Shown here piece by piece: positions 1-12,599 of a stretch of 64,000 bases of DNA. The stretch is from assembly GCA_030765065.1 (NCBI GenBank), contig CM060988.1, positions 177,857,065-177,921,064 of the forward strand, written 5' to 3'. The stretch is from Deroplatys truncata (lineage: Eukaryota; Arthropoda; Insecta; Mantodea; Mantidae). The notes beneath the pieces are model-generated. The model was not told the origin of the DNA and ran no database searches. It saw nothing but the letters and a program-made list of their open reading frames with translations. Both the position numbers and the translations under genes were made by a program. The stretch's first letter is position 1. Every line of letters begins with the position of its first letter.

Positions 1-433
1 ACGTCTAAATTTGTAAATTTCTGTATTTCAAGTCTCTGATTGATTAATCCTACTCCAATAGAATACCTTCATTTAACTAAAGCTTTTTCTGGTTGTTGAT
101 TGGCTATTTTTAAACTGTTTCAAAATTTACATTATTGTTACTCCAAGAATCACAAGTAGTACTATTAAACTATCTTACTCATTATTGCCTCAAGGTTACC
201 TCGTTGTTAGCAACTTTTAACTTATTATTCTCACAGCTCCTACATTATTAAATTACGTATTACATTCACATAACATTATTGAACATGTATACAATAATAT
301 AAACATATACAATGACTGTTACATACATTTTACAAATTATTACATACACATATTGCTTCAAGACGGGCTGTTATTGAATTTACATATTATATAATTAGAC
401 TGAAATCACTTAAGTGTTAAAAATACTGCCTGA
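1..433 (-). mobile_element. Solo LTR family B, cut by the window edge
   Basis: The reverse complement matches the first ~430 bp of family B (TGAGGCAG..., CAGCCCGCC block, CCAATCA motifs). It ends in HINE sequence at 434, so it is another insertion into that repeat. The rest is outside the window. Confidence 0.75.
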
Positions 434-619
434 GGCCTCAAAACGTGTATTGCCAGTGAAATCTCGGTTTCGAATTTTATGGAATGTAATACTTGCCATA
501 CTAGTAGAGAATGTAATAAATGTTGTAAGAATACTTTGTAGTATATAAAGATAAACGATAGTGTGTAGAGAAAGCATGTGAAATGAACAGTTTTTTTATA
601 TATCCCATACACAAATAGG
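434..619. repeat. HINE end fragments
   Basis: 434-519 is the last ~85 bp of a minus-strand HINE (TGAAATCTCGGTTTCGAATT..., GTAGAGAATGTA). 520-619 matches the 3' end of a plus-strand copy (TGTGTAGAGAAAGCATGTGA). Confidence 0.6.
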
Positions 620-899
620 TTTCTGAGAGCGAGACGTTTAGTACGAAATAAACTGATTTTCTTTCTCAGATAGTTAATTAGTAAACTCAATGGCAGTCAA
701 AGCAGCCTCCTGACATTTTCCGAGGAAGTAAACTGAGGAGTGATGTAAAAGTTAAGAAACGTAAAGCGGTATGTTGTCATTCACAGCGACAAACGGAAAC
801 ACAAACAGTAGACAACAAGAGACCGTGAAACAACTGAACTAATATGGCAAGCTGCGAAACAACCACCGACAAGGGAGGTTATATACCTACATTTATCAA
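620..899. other. No gene; unclassified AT-rich DNA
   Basis: Short open frames only, with no protein-like features. I see no terminal repeats or RNA gene here. Confidence 0.4.
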
Positions 900-1230
900 T
901 AACTGAGTAAGGAGTGCTGCTGTAGCTTGTGCGACTCCCATTCGGGGGGTCCCAGATTCGATCCCAGTAACCGCTCACTCTGACCTATGGGTTTTATTGG
1001 TTTCCCAGGGTCAGCAGGCGAATGTTGGGATAGCCCCTCTTTTACCACCAGTTTCCTGTCTCTATTTCCTGTACCGACGCCTCCTTCATTGCCATCTGTT
1101 TCAGATTTACAGCATCAGGTGACGAAGTTCGGCGGGATGCGTTTTGTGGAGGTTTCTTACCTGCCACCTTCGAAGTGGGATCCACATGGGGTTAGGTGTC
1201 CTTAGGCAAGAGCAGGTGTCGTCGGATACG
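900..1230 (+). repeat. tRNA-derived SINE-like repeat, copy 1
   Basis: Contains a polymerase III B-box-like GATTCGATCC after GGGGTCCCA, then ACCGCTCACTCTGACC and a body shared with 29411-29670 and, inverted, with 3905-4090 and 25800-26165. The A box is degraded. Confidence 0.55.
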
Positions 1231-1247
1231 TTATATGTTGAAACGCT

Positions 1248-2120
1248 CGTAATTATTGACGGGAATATATAAATAATTAAATAAAGAAGTAACACTAAGC
1301 TAAACAAATAAATGAAATAAACATTTCTGCATATTAAATCAGTGTATAGTGTAACAAGTTTGAATTGCGAGTTTTGTTCGCAAAGATGGAGGTAATTAGA
1401 CAGTCAGGGTAGCAGAGTCATTAGCGAGCATAGAAGGAGCGAAAACATTAGCTTAAGGATTTCTGGGAAGGCTGTTTAGAGTTAAGTTCGGTACGTTACA
1501 CAGGCACGTAAGCCTATTCTGGTAAAGAGAAAGGCATTTATATTTCTGAGTATTTAGCCAGCCTCAGTAGCAGTGTTACATTCGTAATACTAAGAGTTTT
1601 GAGATTTGGCAACGTATAAGGTAGAATATTAAGTAGGGATAATAGGTAGGCGGAGTTAAAATTAATAAATATTCGTGCATTTAGATCCAAGGGTTACTCC
1701 AGCTTTCGTACTTAAATTCGTGCACAGTTGCACATATGCTAATTACTATGTCTCTCTCTGGTACCACCGGCGGTACTTGCTCGCGTGATATTTTAACCAC
1801 CCAATGACGCGCTTGTGTGATTAGCCCGAGGGATCTTGCTTGTAAACATTTCTTTTATTGCGGAAACAGTTATTTCAAACCGTAAAATAGACCCTGCAGC
1901 ATTTAGAAGGTATAATATTTCCATTGTCATAGTTTCGGCTGTATTTAGTTTATTTCTTCATTTCAAACGGCACGCAACTCACTTCAAGAACTCAAATATT
2001 AGTTTACAATAAATTTCTCAATCAATTTAAACTGGTGTTGTCCTTTACAATACATACCCTGAGTGAAAGTACTCATAGCCCTACCATTGGAGCAGCCGGC
2101 AGCAGACTCAACAGCAGGTG
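1248..2120 (+). repeat. Unclassified interspersed repeat E, copy 1
   Basis: About 870 bp that recurs inverted at 41625-42475. Shared blocks include CGTAATTATTGAC at one end, a GCGGAGTTAAAATT block, TGCGGAAAGAGTTATTTCAA-like sequence and CTACC..TGGAGCAGCCG at the other. No coding potential or clear terminal repeats. It may be a solo LTR or a piece of a larger element. Confidence 0.6.
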
Positions 2121-2651
2121 TTGGAGACACCATCATCATGGCATCTTGATACAGCTTCACCGTCCATGCTTGCGCCTGTCGTCATCCGATCTGGTCGCCC
2201 TTCGCATCTCTCCCCTCGTCCCACCCTTCCAGGGGTCACGTCAGAAGCAGAAAGAGTTATTGCGGCCTACTTGCGGTGCTATGTCTCGGTTTACGGAGCC
2301 CCTCCGTTATTTGTAGCTTTACCTATACATTTATCAATATCAAGAAGAGCTAGCAGCCCAGTTAAAAGTATGTTAAATTCATAAAACAGCACCATCTCCC
2401 ATCACAGTTTGATTTGTTGCGATTATTTATGACATTCCAGTGATTACTGGCTCTGGATCTTAACACAAAAAGACAGTTAGCAAGTCGACACATGCATGGA
2501 AAATCTGATGCCAGATGGCATACAACCACGTGATGAGAATTGCTCTCCGACTGGCTAGATTCTTATGTTTGACATAGACAAATATGAAAGCTAGTGGTTT
2601 GCAAACTTCTCTGTTTATGTTATAGGATATACAACGTAGGGAGACACATTG
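2121..2651. other. No gene; unclassified DNA
   Basis: GC-richer around 2121-2330 with two overlapping short frames rich in Ser and Pro. No domain seen. Confidence 0.3.
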
Positions 2652-3509
2652 AAAAAATCTGATGTGTTACATTCACATGACTTTCTCTACTCTAGTAGAA
2701 AACTATTTTTACAAACGCTTATTCTCCATATGCTTCATGTTAATCGAGATGTTAATCTTATTGCTAATTTTCTTGTAGATGCAAGGGGAATTGCTAGGCT
2801 TTAAGGGATAGTCAAATCTTTTAAGAGCTGGTTGCTATGTGGAGTATTCCATTCTCTTTGCATTATCAGGACAAAAAAATGAATGACGAATTTGAGAAAA
2901 AGTATAAGAATTGGAAAGTTCAAGGCAATAACAAGTAATATCTCGAAAATGGTTCACTCCCCCCCCCAAAAGTTTATGACATAAATTGTGTATTTTAACG
3001 CGATCTACATTTTTGTGTAGTAAAATTTTCTCTATCTCTTATGGTTCACCAGTTATGCAAAAGTCGTTGACAATGAAGAATACTTCTGGAGACATTCCCA
3101 AAAAATTCGAGATATACATTTTATTTGTCATGAAAATATCTTAAGCATGCGATATTTTAATAAAAATCGTTAAAGCTATTTTTGGGAAAACTAAAAATTT
3201 CGAAAAATGTTACATGTAAAGGGTAATCTGGGATGGGGGGATTTTCTTGAAAATCTTCGTGTCGCATCTTTGGAAGATACTGAACCTAAATACCAAGTTT
3301 GGTGTTTTATCCCACTGTTCGTTTCTAAGTTATGCCGTTCACAGACTGACACACACACACACTCACACACACACGGACATGTTTCCAAAAATGCTTTTTT
3401 GGATTCAGGGGGTCTCAAAACATGTATTTCCGGTGAAATCTCGGTATCGAATTTTTGGGTGGAATACAATACTTCCCCTACTTACTATACGTAGTAGAGA
3501 AAGTAAAAA
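2652..3509 (-). mobile_element. Near-complete HINE repeat
   Basis: Reads on the minus strand from ACTTTCTCTACT (right end) to GTAGAGAAAGT (left end), followed by the ATGTG/CACAT hairpin and a T-run. The microsatellite is (CA)n at 3347-3373 on the plus strand. Apparent frames crossing it are in-frame readings of the repeat and recur in other copies. Confidence 0.75.
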
Positions 3510-3904
3510 TGTATATGACATAAATTGTGTATTTTAACGCGATCTACATTGTTTGTGTAGTAAAATTTTGTCTATCTCTTATGGTTTACCAGTTATGCAA
3601 AAGTCGTTCACAATGAAGAATACTTTTGGAGACATTCCCAGAAAATTCACGATATACATTTTATTTGTCATGAAAATATCTTAAATATATGATATTTTAA
3701 TCAAAATCGTTAGGGCCATTTTTGAGACAATTAAATTTTAGAAAAATACTCCATGTAAAGTGTAATCTGGGGTGGAGGGATTTTTTTGAAAACCTTCGTG
3801 TCGCATCTCTGGAAGATACTGAACCTAAATAGCAAGTTTGTTGTTTATCCGACTGTTCGTTTCTGAGTTATGCTGTTCACAGACACACATGTTTCCAAAA
3901 ATGC
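3510..3904 (-). repeat. Partial HINE head-to-tail with the previous copy
   Basis: Starts directly at the end of the preceding copy in its interior (ATTGTGTATTTTAACGCG). It stops at 3904, where a SINE-like repeat begins. Confidence 0.65.
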
Positions 3905-4100
3905 CATACGTCACGAAAACTAGAAGCACACCTGAAAAATGAGAAGGAAACGGAATGAATGGGAAATAAGGTAGATGGTAGATGATGAGAAACTCCCCTA
4001 GGATTCGCCTACCGACTAGGGAAAACCAAGAAATGCAAGATCAAGTGGGCGCTTGACAGGAATCGTTACCCGGAGCCAACTTGCTTGATATGTTTACTCT
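3905..4100 (-). repeat. SINE-like repeat, copy 2
   Basis: Inverted relative to copies at 900 and 29411. Shared 3' end ATACGTCACGAAAACTAGAA (plus strand) and a middle with CCTACCGACTAGGGAAAACC. The RNA polymerase III B box is poorly kept. Confidence 0.5.
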
Positions 4101-4494
4101 CTTAAGTTTATGGTCATGCCAATCAATGCGAACACATGCATTAAGATAAGATGAAACGAGGTTCTAGGCTTATGTTTAGCTTTGAATGGTACGTTATTGT
4201 GTTTAAGGCACGTAGACGTTCAAATGTTTTACCACAAGAAAGCTATGATTCTACAATCAAAAGAGGAACTGGCAGTACTTCGACTCCTGTTAGGACAGCT
4301 TACAGTCTGTCCTCGTACAAAGCGCCAAGTGTCCTACAAGCAATGTAATCGCCTTATTACTTCCTCATTCATATCTCTGTGTAATTCCCTCCGCCTCATT
4401 CAAATAAAGCCTCTTACTGTACGCGCTTAGTACAAGATGCACTTGCTCAAGTTCTTTTGTTACGGTAGGCATCACTTCTGCTATACATTAGAGA
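4101..4494. other. No gene; apparently single-copy DNA
   Basis: Two short overlapping frames with no recognisable product. Confidence 0.3.
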
Positions 4495-6172
4495 TTTTTA
4501 CTTCCCCTACCATTTACCTATAGTACTAAAGGATGCATTGCGTCCCATCCAAAATTTCGATACCGAGATTTCACCGGAAACACATGTTTTGAGGCGCCCT
4601 GAATCCAAATAAACAATTTTTGGAAATATGTCCATGTGAGTGTTCCACACCAGACTACCCTTTACATGGAGCATTTTTCGAAAATTGTGATTTTCTCAAA
4701 AGTGGCCCTAACGATTTTGATTAAAATATCATATGTTTAAGATATTTTTATGGTAAATGAAACGTATAACTTGAGGCAGTGTTTTTAACACTTAAAAATA
4801 TTTCAGTCTAATTATATGAAATATAAATTCAATAACAGCCCGCCTTAAAACAATATGTGTATGTAACAATATATAAAAAATTATGTAACAGTGATTGTAT
4901 ATGTTTGTATTATTGTATCCATGTGTAATAATGTTATGTGAATGCATTACGTAATTTAATAATGTAGGAACTGTGAGAATAATAGGTTAAAAGTTGCTAA
5001 CAATGAGGTAACAATGAGGCAATAATGAGTTTGGGAGTTTAATAATGTTACTTGCGATTCTTGGAAGCAATAATGTAATTTTAGTAACAGTTTATAAAAA
5101 TAGCCAATCAACACCAGAAAAAGCTTTAGTTAAATGAAGGTATTCTATTGGATTAGGAATAGGCAATCAGAGACTTAAAATTCATAAATTTACGGGTTTA
5201 GGCGGTTGAAATCAATTCAGTTGCCTGCAGACAGTGTTCTTAACCGGACGCGAGATGCGTTCTCAAGAAATTTAATACGTATTCGTGTGAGACGATAATA
5301 GTTTTACGTGTTAAAAAGTGCAAGTAATTAATTAAAGAATCTCATAGCTCTCTATATCAGTGAAGTGTTATTTAAATAGTACCAAGTATTAATAAAAGGA
5401 GTGTAGTAAAATTATAATCTGTGTAAGCCTACATTCTTAGTCGTACCACAACCCTGCTAAGAGCAACGTGTCTCTATAAATAAATACTGACGCAGCCGAG
5501 GCAAACATAAATATTAAGTATTTAAAGAAACAGTGAAATTACAATGTTAATATTTTTAAATTTTTGGACGGTTGCAAACAAACTTCAAGTTCGGCTCCCC
5601 AACAGTTGAACTACAATACATCTCCTTCAATACAACCTACTTCAAATTGACGCCCAAAGCGTGGTGCAAACAACGTAAAAAATAATACCTTCTTCAATCT
5701 TGAATTTTCTGGGTATGCCCCCAAAATTTCTCTTCATTCTGAATGACTAACATAACTGGTAAACCGTAAGGGATAGACAAAATTTTACTGCACAAAAATG
5801 ATTCTCTCGTTAAAACACACACTTTATTTCCTATACATTTGTTTGTCGAGTGAATCACTTCGGAGATATTCTTTGTTATTTGTTTGAATTTTCCAGTACT
5901 TTTCCTCAAATGGGAATTCGTTATTCTTTTTTTTATGTTCTGGACATACAAAGAGAATGGAATGCTCCACATAGCAACCAGCTCTTAAAACATTTGACTA
6001 TCGCTTAAAGCCTACCAATTTCCCTTGCACCTACAAGAAAATTAGCAATAAGCCATAAGTTTCTGCAAATGTTTATCTGGATTAACATGAAGTAGATGTA
6101 GAATAAGCGTTTGTAAAAATAGTTTGTACAACAGTAGAGAAAGTCATGTGTGTGTAACACACCAGATTTTTT
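4495..6172 (+). mobile_element. HINE repeat split by a solo LTR
   Basis: Begins TTTTTACTTCCCCTAC and ends GTAGAGAAAGTCATGTG, hairpin, T-run. A family B LTR occupies 4772-5696. The microsatellite and part of the core are deleted near 4640. Confidence 0.7.
4772..5696 (+). mobile_element. Solo LTR family B, 925 bp
   Basis: TGAGGCAG...CTTCTTCA with target duplication AACT/ATCT (4768-4771, 5697-5700; one change). The interrupted HINE reads ATCTTGAATTTT, so the left copy mutated. AATAAA-like sites on the plus strand suggest orientation. One tRNA-Lys PBS-like unit is at 5648-5667. Confidence 0.8.
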
Positions 6173-6654
6173 TATGTGCGATACATGCATGAAAACTGTG
6201 TCATGTACACAGGTATGTAGACAATTTCAGCAGAAATTTCTTGGTTACCCAATTCCGGGTGGAGAAACTGTGGGATGTTTGGTCAATAAATTTAGAACAA
6301 CAGGATCGCTAAACGCTAAAACAATAAACCTTATAGGAACAATCCCCACACCATAGACGAACTTAAGGGCAATATAAAAGCAGAAATTATGAACATTACG
6401 CAAGAAGAACTTATACGTGTGGATGGTAATTTCACCCGACGATGTCAAGAATGTCTTTGCGCAGATGGACATCGCTAACAAGGTTAGTGCTCATTACATA
6501 TATGTTACTAACACTCGTGAGTAAGTAACGTGGGAATTCGGAACGGTAAACCCCACAATGCAGTAGACTGTGTGCGGAGAACGTATTCGTGCGATCCGCG
6601 GCCTTGACATAAAACGAAGGCACTGTATACATATCAATTTTTTAACATTGGATT
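6173..6654. other. No gene; apparently single-copy DNA
   Basis: Several overlapping short frames on both strands, none with a recognisable domain. Confidence 0.3.
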
Positions 6655-6830
6655 TTAGTCAAAATCGTGAAGAGAAATTTTTGTTAAAATTGAAAATGTA
6701 AACAATACTTGCGGTGGAACTATACTTTTCCAAAAAGAGTTTTGCGGATTCAGAGGCCCCAAAACCTGTATTTCCGGTGGAATTTCAAAATCGAATTTTC
6801 CTCGTCTTACGTAAAGAAACAGGTTTTTAG
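6655..6830 (-). repeat. Diverged HINE fragment
   Basis: Retains AAAACCTGTATTTCCGGTGG and the 5'-terminal region in degraded form. Confidence 0.5.
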
Positions 6831-7224
6831 GTAGACCTTATAAACAGCTGGGGGCTTGAAGCAGTGCCATCAACATTATTCATGTTGAAAAGTGAAATTA
6901 CTGCAAGAGTTTTCTCGTTAGCTTTGCTTACCGTTTGAGGTTGCTTTAATAATGCATTGAGGGGTAGAAAATATGCCCCACGTCGTCACATGTGAGTTCT
7001 GAATTAAGTAAACTCTATAAAACTGCCAGGGATGTCCCTTGAGCATGCTCAACCCTAGCATCAGTGTTATGGGCTTTAAAAAACTAATGGGTTTTACATT
7101 TGAAATAAGGGAGGGGAAAGAGAATACAAAATCAAATAAACTTCCCTAGCAAGGGTTACTTTAGCTGTTTGTTTTAAAATACAGAGGTGAAGCATTGTTT
7201 TTTAAAACATATAGGTAGCTTACC
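6831..7224. other. No gene; unclassified DNA
   Basis: No long frame, tandem repeat or terminal repeat seen. Confidence 0.3.
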
Positions 7225-8210
7225 TACACATTCCCATGACTTTCTCTACTCACTTATCTACTTGCCATAACCTTTCGTTTCTATTTATTGTTAATTGAGA
7301 TAACTTTCATTGCATATTTCGACATTGTGTTGTAAATGTAAGGAGGATGCAGTAGAATAAAGCGGAAGTTATTATTTACTTTCTCTATTCTCTATTTTTA
7401 CAATCGCTTATTCTCCATCTACTTCATGTTATTTGAGATATCGGGATGTTAATCTTATTGCTAATTTTCTTGTAGGTACAAGGAGAATTTGTAGACCTTA
7501 AGCGGTAGTCAAATATTTTAATAGCTGGCTGCTATGTGGAGTATTCCATTGTTTTTGTATGTCCAGGATATAAAATATGAATAACGAATTCCTATTTGAA
7601 TAAAAATATAAGTACTGGAAAATTTAAGGGAGTAACAGCAATATCTGGAAAATGGTTCACTCAACAACAACAAAAAATGTATATGACATAAATTGTGTAT
7701 TTTAACGCGACCTACATTTTTTGTATTGTAACATTTTGTCTATCTCTTATGGTTTACCAGTTATGCCAAAGTCGTTCACAATAGAATACTTTCGGAGACA
7801 TTCCCAGAAAATTCGAGATATACAATTCATTTGCAATAAAATTGTGTTAAACTTATGGTATTTTATTCAAAGTCGTTAGAGCCATTTTTGAGAAAATTAA
7901 AATTTTCGAAAAATTTTCCATGTAAAGGGTAATCTGGGGTGGGGGATTTTCTTGAAAACCTTCGTGTCGCATCTCTGGAAGATACTGAACCTAAATACCA
8001 AGTCTGGCGTTTATCTGACTGTTCGTTTCTGAGTTATCCTGTTCACAGACAGACATACAGACAGACAGACGGACGGACATGTTTCCAAAAATGCTTTATA
8101 TGCATTCAGTGCACCTCAAAACATGTATTTCCTGTGAAATCTCGGTATCGAATTTTTGAGTGGAATACAATACTTCCCCTACTTACTATACGTAGTAGAG
8201 AAAGTAAAAA
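7225..8210 (-). mobile_element. HINE copy with an extra partial copy in tandem
   Basis: 7225-7375 is a partial 3' part with CATGACTTTCTCTACTC. 7376-8210 is a longer copy lacking the 3' hairpin. Its microsatellite (8047-8081) is (GTCY)n on the minus strand, the repeat type described for DINE-1. Confidence 0.7.
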
Positions 8211-8785
8211 AGTGTTGATATAGGGTTTAAGTTGGCAAACCATAATTAACACGCCTCTGCGCACCTTTCATAGCTCATTCGGTTACAGAAGTTGATGCTT
8301 GAATGCCGAACCAATAAGAGACAGACGCACACAGGGGCTAGTATGTACAGTCTTTCCACCATTCAGGTGATATAAATCGATTCACCATCGCTCTCACCGC
8401 CCAGCTAGGCCTGACCTTACTTCATAGGTAACGCTAGTGTATCGGACTTCAGCTAAAACCAATGGCTCACCTAAGGCGAGCGCGAAGCACAAATATTGAG
8501 GAGGTTCTACCAACATTAAAAAATGGAAAACATTAAAAGTAGGCAAAAGCATCGGCAGTTTTTTTTGAAGAGGAATCGTTCTGCGCCGGGAAGACCATCT
8601 GCCAACCCTCCGGCATCAGCTGAAGAATTTTCACAAATCATAGGGTATTCTCACCATATCTCCAGCAACTCCAAATACGGACTCGAACCAGACTCCACAA
8701 CCAACAATAGAGAGGTTACTACCAAGCACTCTAGTGCACAGCACCATATTTTTACGAAATAATTATTTACCGTCAACTCCCAGCA
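8211..8785. other. No clear gene; a 79-residue frame of unknown nature
   Basis: The plus-strand frame 8523-8762 is Ser/Pro/His-rich and leads into a repeat shared with 44855. It could be a relic of an element's first ORF. No domain recognised. Confidence 0.3.
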
Positions 8786-8995
8786 CCTTCAGTAACCCCC
8801 CAAATGGCAGTCACGGCCCTGGCGTCATGGCTGTCACCTGGATACCTTTCCCTTACCCACTGCCAGTTGGCAGTTATTCCTACGCACTAACGGGGGTGCA
8901 AAGCGGAACCCCAACACCTTTCCTTATTTTCTCCTACCTACTTCTCTCCTTAAGTTCATCTTCCCAATTCCAGAACCATTAAAAAAAGACTCAAA
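8786..8995 (+). repeat. Interspersed repeat D, copy 1
   Basis: Shares GGCAGTCA.GGCCCTGGC, GTCATGGCTGT, GCGGAACCCCAACACCTTTC and a T/C-rich tail with 44855-45070. It ends near an A-run, as for a LINE or SINE 3' end. Confidence 0.55.
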
Positions 8996-9002
8996 AACCA
9001 AA

Positions 9003-10437
9003 ACTGGGATCAACACTAAAATTGACATTTAGGTTCAGTACCTTCTGAAGATGCGACAAGAGAATGCCCACACCCTAAAGTACCCTTTACATGGAACATT
9101 TTTGGAAAGTTGCATTTTTCTAAAACATTGCTCTAACGATTTTGATTAAACTATTGTATATTAAAGATATTTACATAACAAATAAAATGTATGTCTTGAA
9201 TTTTCTGGGAATAGGCTGCGAAGTCTCCTTTATTCGGAAATAATTATGTTGACGCAGGTAATTCTTTCTGCCCCAGGTTTTGGCGCAATATGGCGCAGGC
9301 ACGCTCCGTCCTCCAACAATGAAGCAATACCTTTGTCTCACGGTTGCTGCTTGTCTCCTCCGGGTTGATTCTTCTTTTGCCACGGCTGCTCCAGCATGAA
9401 ATCTTAACCTCGGGGTATGCGTGGGTGTGTACAGAGAAACACACAAACGCTGTCTTGGAACACTTTTATTCACTATTTAAAATAATACTTTAGGTTTTCC
9501 GATCACTATTAAATGCATATGAAGTTACTTTGTCTTTACCAAGACCGAAGAATACTAACTACGACTAAGCGTTCTACCCTCTAGCATGTTCGCCGCCAAT
9601 CTTTTCCACACGACGAGAAAGTCGTCCTACGCTCCCCAGGCACTCAGGCAGACTGATCTACCCACGCTAATACAAGGAAAACCAACGCCTAAACTTCCCC
9701 TCTCTCCCCTCAAACTTAGCGTCATGATGCTTAGAGAGTGGCCTTCAAAAGGCTAAGTGCAGCTGTACGCGGCTGTTTACCAGGAAAAACTTGCTTCAAT
9801 AGTATTTACCCTTTCTACCTGACGCTGGTCCCTAATTAACAAAACTGTGCCTGTCTTGTCTTTCTGTCGCTTTTACAGTCAACAATTTTCACAATGCATC
9901 TCCTTTTTATACATACACTGATTTTAAATATATTATTACTTATTTTATATCACTATCCTTCTCAGATTATTATGATAATTATTGCCTTATAATTCCGGCT
10001 TCAATGTAGAATATTGTGTAACTGGTGAACGTTAAGCGATAGACGAAAGCGTACCACACAAGAAATGTAGATCTCTTTAAAGCACAGAATTTATTTCAAA
10101 TAACGTTTTTGTGGCATCAGCCATTTCCGAGATATCCGTCATTAATGGTTTGATTTATTCCATACTTTGTCATTGTTTTAAGTCCCATGACTTTCAGTTG
10201 TTTCTCGTGATGTTATGGAAACAGTATGGAATTTTAAGGTCAGCATATAGCGTCGAGTCCTTAAACATTTGACTATCGCTGTTCCATTTGTATCTATAAC
10301 GAAATGTGTAATGTAGTTATTTCTGCAACGGTTTATTTGGATTAAAATGTGGTAGAAAGAAAAATAAGCTTCAGTAAGAATAGTTTGTATACCCAGTAAT
10401 AAAGATAGAGGGTGAATGTATCACATCAGATTGTTTA
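9003..10437 (+). mobile_element. HINE repeat split by solo LTR G
   Basis: 5' part missing. The left half ends at 9249 and the right half resumes at 10004 with matching HINE sequence. The 3' end has GTATCACATCAGATT. Confidence 0.65.
9250..10003 (-). mobile_element. Solo LTR, family G, 754 bp
   Basis: TG...CA unit with a perfect 4-bp duplication ATGT (9246-9249, 10004-10007), inserted in a HINE. On the minus strand a TATAAAAAG box lies near 9905 and AATAAA near 9470, in the order expected for an LTR. No second copy in the window. Confidence 0.7.
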
Positions 10438-11712
10438 AGCGTATTTCAAATAAAATCGTTAGAGCCTGTTTAAGAAAATCACAAATAAGGAACGTAAGAA
10501 CTAGTAAGGACTTGTTTGGGTTGGGGGATTTTCTCGAAAACCTTTGTATCTCATCTCTGACGGATGCTGAAATGCGTAGTGTTGTATTTAAACGACTTTC
10601 CATGTTTGTGCTATGCTGTTTACAGACACACACGTACACTTACGCTCCCTCCCACACACATTCCTTTTTCTAATCTTTTTTTTTTTAAATTCACGAGCCT
10701 CAAAATGTGCATTTCCGCTTAAATTTCGGTATCGAATTGAGTGGATTGTGAGGCAGTATTTTTAACACTTAAATGATTTCAGTCTAACTACATAATATAT
10801 AAATTCAATAACAGCCCGCCTTAAAGCAATACGTGTATGCTACAATACATAAAAAGTGTATGTTACAGTCATTGTATATGTTTATATTATTGTATACATG
10901 TGTAATAATGTTATTTGAATGTATTACATAATTTAATAATGTAGGAGCTGTGAGAATAATAGGTTAAAAGTTGATAACAATGAGGTAACAATAAGGTAAT
11001 CTTGAGGCAATAATGAATTAGAAAGTTTAAATGCTACAGGAAATTCTTGCAGCAACAATAATGTAATTTTTGAGACAGCTTAATAAATAGCCAACCAAAA
11101 AAAGCTTTAGTTAAATGAAGGTATTATATTGGAGTAGGATTAGCCAATCAGAAACTGAAATATAGCAAAATTTACAAATTCAAAAGTCAGTTGCTTATAG
11201 ACAATGTTCCTAACCGGAGGCGGGATGCGTCCTCGAGAAATTTAATACGTATTCGTGTGAGACAAAAATAGTTTACTTGTTAAAAAGTGCAAGTAACTAA
11301 TTAAAAAGTAGCACAGCTCTCTATTTCAGTGAAGTGTTGTTTAAATCGTGTCAAGTATTAATAAAAGGAGTGAAGTAAAATTATTATCTGTGTAAGCCAC
11401 ACTCTTCAGTCACACCACTCCCTGCTAAGACATTCATATTTCTAAAAAGATATTAATACTGATGCAGCCGAGGCAAACATAAATATATAATATATAAAGA
11501 AGCAATCAAATTACAAAGTTAATATTCTTAAACTTGGGGCGAAGCCTACCGGAAACTTTTTACCATACGTACGGTTGCAACTACTTCAAGTTCGGCTCCC
11601 CAACAGTCGAAATATAATACATTTTCTTCAAACTGGCTTTCCATACGTAGCAGCAACAAAACATTCTTCTTCAATTGCAATACTTGTTTTGCTTACTATA
11701 GGTAAGTAGCAG
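10438..11712 (-). mobile_element. HINE repeat split by a solo LTR
   Basis: Interior from 10438 to 10748 and terminal bases at 11674-11712. A family B LTR separates them. Confidence 0.65.
10749..11673 (+). mobile_element. Solo LTR family B, 925 bp, perfect TSD
   Basis: TGAGGCAG...CTTCTTCA flanked by ATTG (10745-10748, 11674-11677). Removing it rejoins HINE sequence. This copy fixes the family's ends most cleanly. Confidence 0.85.
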
Positions 11713-12180
11713 CAAAATTAAAAAGAAGAAGAAGAAGGCAGTTGAATTTTTCAAGCCTATTTTTTAACATCTTTACTGATGATAAATGAAAAACAATAAA
11801 TGTTGTTTACTAGAAGGAAAGACAGGTTTTTTTTAAATATAATGCCTAAAATGATATTGAAAAAGACTGTTTTTAAATTTAAAAGAAAAATATACATTAC
11901 ACATAAAAAGGTAGTCGTTAAAATAAGGTTTACTTAGTTACAAGTGATGGTAAAAAAATTCAGCACACTGTATCAATTAATTTGTAACATAATGAGGCAT
12001 ATATATGCTTACCCCACTCCTCCACCAGAGTAGGATTACCATGACATCACCACTTAAAACGATTTTCCATTACGTGTTAAAGCTTTGATGCTTACCGCCT
12101 CGCAATAGAAACTAGAAAGTTGTCGGCGACTTTTTTTTTATCAATAGAATCACATTCCAACAAACATATGCTCCTGAAAA
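11713..12180. other. No gene; AT-rich DNA
   Basis: A/G-rich then A/T-rich, with no structure beyond short homopolymer runs. Confidence 0.3.
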
Positions 12181-12520
12181 AAAAGCTCCCTTATAAATCA
12201 ACGCCTTAAAACCTGTTTATTGAGGTCAGAGAGAATATGTTCTTTGAAAAAATTCCGCCACTGGAGTTCGGTGGCCTCACTAGTGTCATCTTTGCTAATC
12301 CAAAACCGGTATCGCGAAGTGCAATTTGTTTGACCGCACATAGAAACACCTGTGGGAAGGCAGCAAGAGCCAGTGAATTCCTGTGTTATTTGCTGGAGCG
12401 GAATTCCTCCACAAATTCAAGACGGCTAGTTGATTATTATTCATGACTTATCTGCAGGAAGTGAGAGTTTAACTGCCCGCTGGGAAAAGTTGGTCTTTTT
12501 AAAAGATTAGGAATTAACGA
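12181..12520. other. Apparently single-copy segment with possible regulatory motifs
   Basis: Balanced composition, no similarity to other parts of the window. CACCTGTGGGAA at 12349-12360 joins an E-box (CACCTG) to a Su(H)-type site (TGTGGGAA), and an inverted GGAGCGGAATTCCTCC lies near 12397. The short frame 12237-12446 has no recognisable domain. Confidence 0.3.
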
Positions 12521-12599
12521 TCCCTCAGAAAGCACGTTCTGATACTGTGGCGGCCGTAGGATGTGAATCATAGCAGTTAAATGACCTAGCCCTGCGGTA

